A stretch of 40,471 nucleotides of DNA from Phaeoceros laevis. Taxonomy: Eukaryota > Anthocerotophyta > Anthocerotopsida > Notothyladales. This document shows positions 9,057 to 18,183 of this stretch, piece after piece. How positions within the stretch are numbered: the stretch's first letter is position 1; each line of letters opens with the position of its first letter. A program made the position numbers and the translations under genes. A model generated the notes under the pieces. That model was not told the DNA's origin. It made no database searches and saw nothing but the letters and a program-made list of their open reading frames with translations. The DNA lies in the NCBI GenBank assembly GCA_049999765.1, contig JBNGIQ010009103.1, forward strand, positions 56,687-97,157, written 5' to 3'.

Positions 9057-11759
9057 CTATGGGCACTCTGATAAGCTTAATCCCTTGCAGAATTTCTCGT
9101 GCTTGTCTCTTGCAAGTGCCTTAGTTAGTAGGTCTGATATGTTGTCTCCAGTTGGTACATATTGGAGATTAGCTTGGCCATTTGATATCACTTGCCTTAC
9201 GAAGTGATGCTTGATTTCTATATGTTTAGTGCGGGAATGCATTATGGGGTTCTAAGCTAGTGCTATAGCCGATTGATTGTCGCATAGCAGTAGCGTAGGC
9301 CCCTCTTACGGTTCCCCAAGTGATTCTAACAACTCACGAGTATATATAATCTCATGTGCAGCTGTTGCAGTGGCTGCATACTCGGCCTCCGTAGAGGACA
9401 AGGCTACTACCTGCTGCTTCTTGCTATACCAGGATATTACTGTGGAGATCCACTCGTTTGTGCCCAGCATGAGGCAATTAGCCGATATTGATTTCCGTGT
9501 ATCGGTATCTAATGCCCAATCCGCATCACTGAAACAGGTCAGCAGCAATCTTTGAGGTTTCTGCTTATATAACAACCCAAGTTTGGGTGTGCCTTTCATA
9601 TAGCGCATAATGCGCTGTACTGCTGTCTAGTGTGCAGGTCCATAGGATGTCAGGAATTGTGCTGTAACACCTACGGAATGTGAGAGATCCGGCCTGGTCC
9701 AGTTCCTGAAGTAAATCAATGTACATACTGCAGGCCAGTACGGTATCTTCTCCATCAGCTGCCTTTCATGCTCATTTTTAGGACCTTGTTCCTGTGTCAA
9801 CTTTTCTCCAGCAGCCATGGGCGTGGGTGCTGGTTTGCAATCAGTCATCCTAAACTTAGCTAAGGTCTGACTAAGGAACTGTCCCTGATGTATGAACACT
9901 GTGTGTGTTCCTAAGTTTTGTAGGATTTGAATTCCCAAAAACCATGTTAGCAATCCAAGATCAGTCATAGAAAATTCTGACTTCAGAATGCTTTTGACCT
10001 TGGCCATGAGTTTGGGACTGCTAGCTATGATGATTGCATCATCGACATATAGTGCCAAGAAGACCACGCCATCAGCATCTCTCAGGAGGTACACATTTGA
10101 GTCGGATGTACTTTGCTCAAAACCCGACTGTCTAAGATAAGTATCTATGCATTTGTACCATGCCCTTGGAGATTGCTTAAGGCCATATATGGTTTTGATT
10201 AACTTACACACTTTGTCTGGATGTGCAGAGTCTTCATAACCCTCTGGCTGCCGCATATAAATGGTCTCCTCAAGCGTCCCATTTAAAAATGCGGTCTTGA
10301 CATCCATGTGCTCCATGAGATAGTCATGTTGGGCAGCCATAGCAAACAAGGTTCTCAAAGATGTAGCTCGAACAACAGGTGAGAACGTTTTTGTGTAGTC
10401 CAGGCCTTCAACCTGGCTATACCCTCTGGCTACAAGCCTAGCTTTATAACGCTCTATGCTGCCATCCGCTTTTAATTTTATTTTGAAAACCCATTTGCAT
10501 GTGTCTGCCTTCCTACCAGGTGGCAAGTCAACAAGCTCCCATGTGCCATTGTCCATAAGGGACTTATGTTCAAAATTGAAAGCCTCTATCCATTTTGCAG
10601 TTGCCGGAGAGGCAAGTGCTTCTTGTAAGATTGAGGTTCTCCCAAGTCTACAACGTTCACATCTTCCTGTACCAAAAATGAACTTACAGTCAATGAAGGG
10701 TTGTCCCATTCAGCTGGTGAGGACGTGTGTCTACGCGTACTCCTCCTTGGCTGTTCAAATTCAGGTTCAGGTGCATGCATTGCTTCATCAGGTTCGTGTT
10801 CAAGTTCAGGAGCTTCAGATGCTGATACACCACTAGTCTCCTCAGCATATACATAGTCATCATCTAGAAATATGCTAACCTCCTCGGTCTCCTTATCAAG
10901 TTCTAAAAATGATCCTTGAGGCTGACTAGAGGTTGATGGTACATGCGTAGGAGGAGAGAGTGTTGACTGCTGAGCTGGCGGAGGCTGTGACTGCACAGGT
11001 ACAACATACGAGTCCTCTGGGTTCGATTCGTCATTGCTTGTATTTGGACCAACTGCTGCCAGTTCATCTGATGTCAACGGTTCTGCAGGATAAGTAATAA
11101 GTTGTTGCTCATTAAATACCACACTACGGCAATGAGTAATGTTGCGGGTGTCCGGGTCAAAGAGTTTATAGCCTTTGATCCCCTCTGTGTATCCCACAAA
11201 GATGTACTTCCGCCTTGTAATCCAACTTTACCCTCTGGCCTTCGGATAAGTGGGCATACGCAGGTGCACCAAATAGCCAAAGATGGTTGATGCGAGGCTT
11301 TCGGGAGGTCCATCTTTCAAACGGAGTGGCTCCAGCAAACACACTGGTAGGCAGACGGTTTCTAATATAAGCAGCTACTGCCTCTGCCCAGTATCCTTTT
11401 GACAGGCGTGCCTGTTGCAGCATTGCTTTGGCCTGTTCCTGGATATGGCGATTACTGATCTCCGCAATAGGGATTTGTGATGACGTATAGGGAGTAGTGT
11501 ACTGCCTAGCAATGCCATGTGTAGAGCAGTAGTCCTTAAAAGCATCAGAAATATATTCGCCGCCATTGTCACTACGTAATGTTTTGAGTAGTTCACCAGT
11601 TTGGCGTTGTGCGAATGTGACATAGTCCATGAAGCAGCCTAAGTCTCATTTTTGTTCTTGATGAGGTAAATCATAAGATATCGACTCCAGTCATCAATAA
11701 ACGATAATATGTACTTGCTGCCACCAAAGGAGGACGTGGACATGGGTCCACAAAGGTCA
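9057..11759 (-). pseudogene. Ty1/copia pol remnant: integrase, reverse transcriptase, RNase H
   Basis: On the minus strand the reading begins at the gap with integrase ([28 protein letters not shown]). After a frameshift and stop near 11640 come the catalytic RSDNGGEY and the region around SNRHIQEQAKAML. A frameshift near 11195 leads to GYTEGIKGYKLFDPDTRNI and an acidic, Ser/Pro-rich linker. RT follows from about 10620: WIEAFNFEHKSLMDNGTWEL, ARLVARGYSQVEGLDYTKTF, MDVKTAFLNG, QPEGYED, YGLKQSPRAWY and the intact catalytic LYVDDAIII. A TAG near 9627 replaces the Trp of the usual PAHW. RNase H follows (DADWA, SISANC, SSTEAEYAA), then TAA (about 9303) and TAG (about 9255) stops, then DNQSAIALA and HIEIKHHFVR. 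The order INT-RT-RH is diagnostic of copia. Gag and protease of this copy would lie in or beyond the gap. The breaks are mostly single-base, suggesting moderate age. Confidence 0.95.
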
Positions 11760-12159
11760 NNNNNNNNNNNNNNNNNNNNNNNNNNNNNNNNNNNNNNNNN
11801 NNNNNNNNNNNNNNNNNNNNNNNNNNNNNNNNNNNNNNNNNNNNNNNNNNNNNNNNNNNNNNNNNNNNNNNNNNNNNNNNNNNNNNNNNNNNNNNNNNNN
11901 NNNNNNNNNNNNNNNNNNNNNNNNNNNNNNNNNNNNNNNNNNNNNNNNNNNNNNNNNNNNNNNNNNNNNNNNNNNNNNNNNNNNNNNNNNNNNNNNNNNN
12001 NNNNNNNNNNNNNNNNNNNNNNNNNNNNNNNNNNNNNNNNNNNNNNNNNNNNNNNNNNNNNNNNNNNNNNNNNNNNNNNNNNNNNNNNNNNNNNNNNNNN
12101 NNNNNNNNNNNNNNNNNNNNNNNNNNNNNNNNNNNNNNNNNNNNNNNNNNNNNNNNNNN
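11760..12159. other. Assembly gap (400 N)
   Basis: Exactly 400 N lie between minus-strand copia integrase and plus-strand gypsy protease. Frames drawn through the gap are meaningless. The join between the two elements is therefore not observed. Confidence 0.99.
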
Positions 12160-12179
12160 ACATCAAATAAGTTTATGGG

Positions 12180-13126
12180 TGTAGCATGAAAATACCCATG
12201 TTGGCAGTGTAGGGGTTCTAACAAACTTCACTGTCCTCCGTCTCCAAAAGCAGGGGTACCCAGTACTGTTGGGACAACCATGGCTCGAGGCTGTTCGGAG
12301 TATTCACGACTGGGATGCAGGAACGCTGACAATCAGCCCAACACACAAAAGGGTGACAGTGCCTTTGCACGCAGATAGTGACATGCCGACCAATCACTCA
12401 GGAATGGTGGCTTGGGGAGCCCGAAATCTACAAGAGGAAACGGGCAGTGATGACGACAGTGAGGATGAGAAAACTTCCAGCTTTGGAGTTGAGGAAGCAA
12501 GCGAGTCAGATAGCGATGACAGAGACGAAGAAGGGGAAGTAGTTGTTCTCCACTCTCATGAGGAGTATGGCATGATTTTTACCATTCGGGAAGAGACTGA
12601 ACAGGAGGAGCTGCTAAGCCGATGCTTCGATGTTAAAAGGTCTACAAAGAGAGGGGAGCATAAAAAGACGGGGGTTGTGTTCTCACTAAGTGTGGCAAGC
12701 CAGGCCAAGGACAACATGATCAGGAAGGGCTCTGAAACCAGGAAAATGGTATTCCAGACTACTGCAGGAAGGGAAAAAATGGCTATCAGTGCTGCGGACA
12801 CAACGGCAGAAGAGGAGGCTGCAATGGGGTCTTTGTTTTTAGAGTATGAGGAGTTGTTTGTAACTTGCCATCAGGCGTTAGTACAAACAAACCTTGTTGT
12901 CCATCGCATCAATCTAAAGGAGGGTACAAAGCCGGTTGCACAAAAGTTGCGGAGGTTGCGACCTGCTTATGTTGAGGAAATTAAGGTCTTGGCCTTGGTG
13001 GCATCAGGCATAGTTTACCCAGTGCGGTATTTGGAATGGCTGTCAGTGTTGGTGATTACACTGAAGAAGAATGGAAAGTTGCGTATATGTATCGATTAAG
13101 GGAAACTCAATGAAGCCCCCATAGTA
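12180..13126 (+). pseudogene. Ty3/gypsy remnant: protease end, acidic linker, RT start
   Basis: The frame enters with HVGSVGVLTNFTVLRLQKQG, then YPVLLGQPWLEA and IHDWDAGTLTI, the C-terminal part of a retroviral-type aspartic protease. The D-S/T-G active site would be upstream, in the gap. A linker rich in D, E and S (around EETGSDDDSEDEK and EASESDSDDRDEEGE) precedes the usual start of gypsy RT: EYEELFVTCHQAL, VVHRINLKEGTKPV, EIKVLALVASGIVYP, WLSVLVITLKKNGKLRICID. A TAA at 13097-13099 sits where Tyr of C-I-D-Y is expected, and GKLNEA follows. Homology ends at once. The longest open frame begins at an internal ATG at 12269, but the protein clearly starts earlier. The RT remnant at 3204 begins almost exactly where this one ends. 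Confidence 0.85.
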
Positions 13127-13180
13127 GTAGTAATGGGAGAACCCACACCTTGGCGACTCCACTAGGGAATTAGGTGCGCT

Positions 13181-13308
13181 GCCTTTTGTGGGGGACTGTC
13201 AATGAGAGGTGTCATTGATAGTAGGCAGACCTGTTAGTGGTTAGAGTGTATACGAATTTGATCATAGTGAGAAACCTGAATGGACCAATTTTGTGTTTCC
13301 TTAAGGGC
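13181..13308 (-). repeat. Dispersed repeat shared with 28224-28332
   Basis: The reverse complement of this block matches 28224-28332 along most of its length. Shared segments are GGAAACA, TCGGTCCATTCA-like, TATACACTCTAACC-CTAACAG, GTCTGCCTACTA and GACAGTCCCCCACAAAAGGC. The copy here carries about 20 extra bases (TCAATGACACCTCTCATT). It follows a TTGGCGACTCCACTAGGG segment (13151-13168) that resembles the sequence after the 5' LTR in some plant Ty3 elements. It may therefore be retrotransposon-derived. Confidence 0.7.
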
Positions 13309-13339
13309 CTTGTGCAAAAATGATCACGTAGAAATGGTT

Positions 13340-13412
13340 TCATTCTATGCTGGGGCCTGCTCGTGTCAGGCTTTGCAACACAGAATGGTTAGCTTGTAAC
13401 ATATATCTCAAA
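13340..13412 (-). repeat. 84-bp hairpin repeat, copy 3 (inverted)
   Basis: The reverse complement reads TTTTGAGATATATGTTACAA, then CCATTCTGTGTTG, a GC-rich middle and CAGCATAGAATGA, matching the tandem pair at 22114-22280. The two arms pair over 12 bp if G-U pairs are allowed in the minus-sense RNA. It lies just outside the 62-bp repeats, the same order as at 22 kb. Confidence 0.75.
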
Positions 13413-13432
13413 AAAAAAACCTGGTTTCCCTG

Positions 13433-13556
13433 GCAAACAGTGGCCATACACCATCCGAGAGCTGGTTCATTAGCAGGGTCTGTGTCATTCCCCAGCAAAC
13501 AGTGGCCACATATCACTCGAGAGCTGGTTCATTAGCAGGGTCCCCACATCCCAAGA
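13433..13556 (-). repeat. 62-bp tandem repeat, two units
   Basis: Two units beginning GCAAACAGTGGCCA start at 13433 and 13495 and each ends in GAGAGCTGGTTCATTAGCAG. The same pair recurs at 14457-14575, and a single inverted unit lies near 22040-22100. The unit has no coding appearance. Confidence 0.85.
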
Positions 13557-13679
13557 ATATTTTGAACAGTTGATCTGGTGAGCGGTAAATGGAATGAACA
13601 ATAGCAGCGAATCGCAACAAACCATAGCAACATGTAATTATCGTGGTGCATAAAAACAAGTATGGAGCAGCTTGAAGCA

Positions 13680-13805
13680 TGAGGCATTAGGCAGTAAGCA
13701 TGACTTCGGGCAGTAAGCATGAAGGCAATAAGCCGTAGACAAAAAGCTATAGGCAGTGCGCAGTAGGCAGAAAGCAGTTTGTAGGCAGTAAGCAGTAGGC
13801 ATGAA
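13680..13805 (-). repeat. GGCAGTAAGCATGA minisatellite
   Basis: Variants of AGGCAGTAAGC(ATGA) repeat irregularly about eight times. The reverse complement (TGCCTTCATGCTTACTGCC) is present in shorter form at 21848-21905, again between PPR sequence and the spacer leading to the 62-bp repeat. Confidence 0.8.
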
Positions 13806-14456
13806 ACATCATCCAGTAGACCTCTTTTGACAATCTTTGAGCGCAGTTCCCTGCCCTTCTGTACGGCACCAGTGCTTGCAAACGCCTTCAGAAAGCAAGC
13901 AAAAGCAGCAATCATGGCACTCCATGTCACCACGTCCTTTGCGGCCATGCTGTCAAAAAGCCTGGTGCGCATCTTCCAGCTCACCATATTTTGCATACAT
14001 GTCGACCAAGCAGTTGCCCACCATTCATCGTCCAGCAGACCTTTGTGACAATCTTTGAGTGCAGCTCCCTACCCTTCTATATGGCACCGGTGCTTGCACA
14101 CGCCATCAGAAAGCAAGCAAAAGTAACACGGTCAGCCAAATGAGGCTTGCCTCCTCCATTTGTCCTGATTGCATGCTACTAGAAGGCAACTAAAAGTAAC
14201 ATCATTAGGATGAACACCGGCAACTAACATCTCCTCAAAACAAGCTGGTGCCTTACGACCTTCATCACAAGCACCATACCTAGCAATCAAGGCTGCCCAT
14301 GTCACCACACTCTTTGTGTTCATGCTGTGAAAGATCTAGCGTGCCTCTTCCAGCTCACCACATTTTGCATACACGTCCACTAGGCAGTTGCCCACCACTA
14401 TCCAGCAGACCTCTTTTGGCAATCTGTGAGGCCAGCTCTGTGGCCTTCTTTCCCTA
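13806..14456 (-). pseudogene. PPR module fragments
   Basis: Minus-strand reading gives two broken modules. One (about 14050 to 13806) has AKDVVTWSAMIAAF, then FASTGAVQKGRELRSKIVKR and GLLDDV, and runs straight into the minisatellite, so the frame ends in nonsense repeats. The other (14420 to 14130) has VVGNCLVDVYAKCGELEEAR, then, after a break near 14335, MNTKSVVTWAALIARYGA, and an atypical segment, CFEEMLVAGVHPNDVTFSCL. That segment differs from the EEAGLILAD wording used elsewhere, so it may keep the sequence of a different parent PPR gene. No start, transit peptide or C-terminal domain is present. Confidence 0.85.
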
Positions 14457-14575
14457 GCAAATAGTGGCCATATACCACTCGAGAGCTGGCTCATTAGCAG
14501 GGTTTGTGTCATTCCCCAGCAAACAGTGGCCACACACCACCCGAGAGCCGGTTCATTATCAGGGTGGGGGGTTTT
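14457..14575 (-). repeat. 62-bp tandem repeat, two units
   Basis: Units begin at 14457 and 14519, the same 62-bp period as at 13433. They are followed at once by a G-run and GTTTTTTTTCCTACAG (ends 14586). That last segment resembles a plant 3' splice site upstream of the gene at 14773. Confidence 0.8.
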
Positions 14576-14772
14576 TTTTCCTACAGGTTGCTGCGTTCAT
14601 TCACAACGGTACATTGCAAGTGGTGTTTTATCTCTCTTATTTTCTTGAGAAACTCTTCTACAAGTTTTATTTATCTGTTCTATTTTAGGAGCTTTATCAT
14701 CGAACCTTTCTTGGAGATAACAGTTGCTTAGGTCGGTCTTTTACGTCATTTTACACTTATTTCAAATCCACC

Positions 14773-17682
14773 ATGACGGGATTTCCAACGCCAACTGGTG
14801 GATCGCCTGTCTCTGAGGCCCGTAGGAAAGCTGTTGCGCGTGCTAAGAAGCAAGCTCAACGAGAACGACGGCGCCAGGCTGCAGCAGAACAGGTTGCACT
14901 GCTAGGTACTTCAATGCAACATGCGGCTGCACAAGATCTTCCTGCAGAAGATCTGGATGTGGACGTGGTTGACACGGAGTTGGCTGCAAGGACAAAGCAA
15001 GATCTCGAGAAGGTCCTAGAATGCGTCAAGTTCATTGAGAAACATTTGGTTGGTTGTGACGATGCCACCAAGGTTGAGGTGATGACCAAAATCTCTGGTC
15101 ACCAGCGGCTCAAGCGCATCAGGGCAGTGCCTCCTGATGCAGCTAGTTGGAGAGAGGTGCGGACTCGCCAGATTGTGGTGGACAACGTTCAAAAGAGTTT
15201 GCAGAAAGTTGGTGGAGCAGGGCATTCGAAAAACAAACTTGCAGCAAAGCACTCCATCATCGCTGCTTGCGTGTCTCCTACACAATTCTGCCTCAACAGC
15301 AAGATTGCCCGCCAACTAGGTGTGCACCGTAGCAACATTGCGAAGGCAATCACTCGGAGGGAGCTCATTGATGAGACTGGGCAAGGCTTGTGGGCAACTG
15401 CCAGGGCAAGGCGTTCTGATGTCATCGGTGATGCAACGAAGGACTTGGTGATGAAGTGGTGGAAAACAGAGTCCTCCCCTTCTCCAAACAAAAAGGACGT
15501 TGTAACCTTCTATGAGGCGGATGGAACCAAGGCTGGTCATCCTATACACTATTTGCAGTGCTCAGAGGTACCTGCCACTCTTCACTAGCAGCATCTTCTT
15601 AAGTACTCCGCTTGTTCTTTAGTACTCAGCTTGGTCTGCAGTAGTTGTGCATTGTAGTACCGAGCTTGGTATAGAGCTGGTACTATCCAACAGTGCTCTC
15701 ATGCCAATATATGCCACTTAGTACTATTGCCTGTCCTACCAATTCTACCATTTGGCACCTAGTACTGCAATAGTCCCACCTCTCCACCTCTTAGTACTGC
15801 TCCTATTGCAAGCAGTACCCTAGGGTCCAATACAGTACTGAGTGTAATGGTAATAGGTCTCTTATCTACCTCTAAGTACTGCTCATGGTGTGTAAGTACC
15901 ACATCCTACTGCTCTAAGTACTGCTCATGGTGCTACCAGTACCACATCATGTCCCCTAGTACTTTTGAGTACCTATATTGCTAATAAGTACCTAGCACTA
16001 TGCCTCTAAGTACTGGTGTCAGTGCTATTAGTGTTTTTGTCAGTACTTCTTGTACTAGAGTCCAGGTGTACATACAGGTAATAGGTCTCTTTTCTACCTC
16101 TAAGTACTGCTCATGGTGTCTAAATACCACATCCTACTGCTCTAAGTATTGCACATGGTGCTAATAGTACCACATCATGTCCCCTAGTACTTTTGGGTAT
16201 CTACATTGCTTATAAGTACTGTATGTTGCACTCAAGTACCCTGCAGGAACTCACAGTACCCACATTAGGTGATGTAAGTACCTGCGGCGTACTTCAGTGC
16301 AATCTGCATTTTAGTGGGCACATTGTCATACATTTTTTTTTAGCGACAATGGCACATCTCTTTATATATCAAAGCTCATGAGGGATGCTCTAGCTACCCT
16401 TAGGCCAGGAAAAATGGCCTACCCAACTGTTTCTGATTTGTGGAGAGAGATTGTATGCCCGAAGGCTGATGATCGCTGAGTTTCACAAGCTTATGTGCTT
16501 GATGGGTACATGCCCTGAATGTGGAGTAGATTTGTTGAAATTTTTGGAGGTTGAGTTAAGCACCGGGCCGGATGCACCTAGAGTTGAGTGGAGTAAGTAT
16601 GAGTATGAGACATACAAAACTAAGTCTGGGAAAGAAGGGAAGCATCTGAAGCTGGCACCAAGGCGTACTCTAACAACAAATTTTGTGAATTTTCTGAAGC
16701 AAGAGCTGCCAAAATATGTGGGCACAACTTTAGGGCCAAATGGCAGGATCTCATGTTCAAGTTGTGCAAGAAGAATTTTCCTGGTTGGGTGATCCTATCC
16801 ATTGTTGATTTTGCTCAGAATTATACTTTCCAGCCTTTGACTGAGGTGCAAACCCAATATTGGTATTCTGAGTAGATTTCCATCTTTGTGCAAATCACAT
16901 CTCGGCATGCATCAGCGGCTGAGATTGCAGCATGCCATGGTTCCAATGTGAGGGTGCACACTTCAGGAACTCGGGGTGGTGCACATGATGGTACTTTTCA
17001 GTTCGAGGCTGATGAGTTGATGGATCCAGAGGAAGTGGAGGAACGCCGTAGGAACATCATTCGGGAGTACCACTTCTACATTTCAGATGACAAGCTCTAT
17101 GATACTCTTTTTGTGCGGTGCCCATTGCTTCAAATTGCATTACCGATGGTTGCAGTCACAAGGTGTAGAGTATACCGAGCATTGGGTGTGGTGTGATGGT
17201 GCTGCTTCTCAATTCAAGACTGCTCGGCCCTTCTATCATGTAGCAAATACCCGGAAATGATAGGAAAGATAATGAATTGGACTTTTTTTGCAAGTAGCCA
17301 TGGCAAGGGTGAGCACGACGGTGCCGGAGCTGTTGTCAAAAGACTGTTGTTGCATGAAGAGATGCGAATGAAGTCAGTCGTGGTAGCCAATGCAGCACAA
17401 GCAGTTGCCTTCCTCACTCTTACAGCTGAAAATGCAGCAACTCCTACGTATGCAAGTGGACAAAGAGATGTGAGGAGACATTTTCACTTCATCACACCAA
17501 CTGAGGTGAATAGGTACCAGCAATTCACATGCGCTACTGTGGAAGGAACAAGGGCGATTCACCAGATTCGAGGCTTCAATCGAAATTGTGGTGAACACTT
17601 GCAGGGTCCTTGCAAGCTACAGTCGGTCGTTTTTGCGCGAGTACTTGAGTACTTGAGCTTAGTACTTGAGTACTTGAGCTAG
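14773..17682 (+). pseudogene. Broken HTH plus candidate DDE-type transposase-like gene
   Basis: Exon 1 (14773-15567, ATG in CCACCATGA context) encodes a basic, coiled N-terminus (RRKAVARAKKQAQRERRRQA, residues 18-37). A helix-turn-helix, SKIARQLGVHRSNIAKAI, follows at residues 176-193. After HYLQCSE comes GTACCT, a likely splice donor. Coding resumes after an AG following a T-run at 16341-16343: LMRDALATLRPGK, LWREIVCPKADDR, (frameshift) EFHKLMCLMGTCPECGVDLL. A frameshift near 16722 gives KLCKKNFPGWVILSIVDFAQ. A TAG at 16873 follows, then FYISDDKLYDTLFV, a frameshift near 17130, HWVWCDGAASQFK, a frameshift near 17250 and SSHGKGEHDGAGAVVKR. The acidic residues in VDFAQNY (16807), WCDGAA (17195) and HGKGEHDG (17311-17319) are candidates for a metal-binding D-D-E/D triad. 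Similar uncharacterised proteins occur, as I recall, in plants, algae and animals; the transposase role is inference. At least four frameshifts and one stop make this copy inactive. Confidence 0.6.
15601..16290. repeat. AGTAC/AGTACT-dense tract within probable intron
   Basis: I count about 24 AGTAC sites in roughly 690 bp, most of them as the palindrome AGTACT, where chance predicts about one. Part of the tract is a direct duplication with a 228-bp offset: TAATAGGTCTCTT begins at 15851 and 16079, each followed by CTAAGTACTGCTCATGGTG and CACATCATGTCCCCTAGTAC. Yet AGTAC sites outside the duplicated part are just as dense, so duplication alone does not explain them. Confidence 0.85.
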
Positions 17683-18090
17683 TTTATTTCGTGCCATTCA
17701 TGACGGGGTAAAATGACGGGGTACCTAGTTACCCCAATCAAGATATGATGGGGTAATTATTACCTCAATCTGATCCAAAAAAGTAAAAAAAGCCATAAAA
17801 AGTACTCAATGCCCTCAAAAAAAAGTACTCCTACCTTGCATGAGTTTCACCAACCAAGGTAATTTTTTGGGAGGGCCTACCCACAGGTACACTTGGAAAA
17901 AATGGCATCTAAAAAAAGTTCTAGAAAGTACTTTTTCCAAACCCTGGACATAGTACTTTGCATCCTATTTTAGCATGTAACTTTCACGACACGTGTCCAT
18001 TTTTAAATATTCTTACATATTCTGAAAGCTCTCAACGAGAGAACATCCTCGTCCTTTTTTTTCCATATTTGAATATGGCAAGTACCATTT
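17630..18090. repeat. AGTACT-rich 3' flank
   Basis: The end of the preceding reading frame dissolves into GAGTACTTGAGTACTTGAGC, repeated at 17639-17680. Further AGTACT or AGTACC sites lie near 17800, 17824, 17928, 17952 and 18080, about nine in all. The motif thus appears inside and downstream of the broken gene but not upstream of its ATG. Confidence 0.75.
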
Positions 18091-18183
18091 ACGAACAGTC
18101 AAACTTAAAAAATGGATGAAAGTGAGGGGTGGACACTAAAAAACGTTACACTGTAGCGTGCAAGGACCCTGGGACACAGAGAA

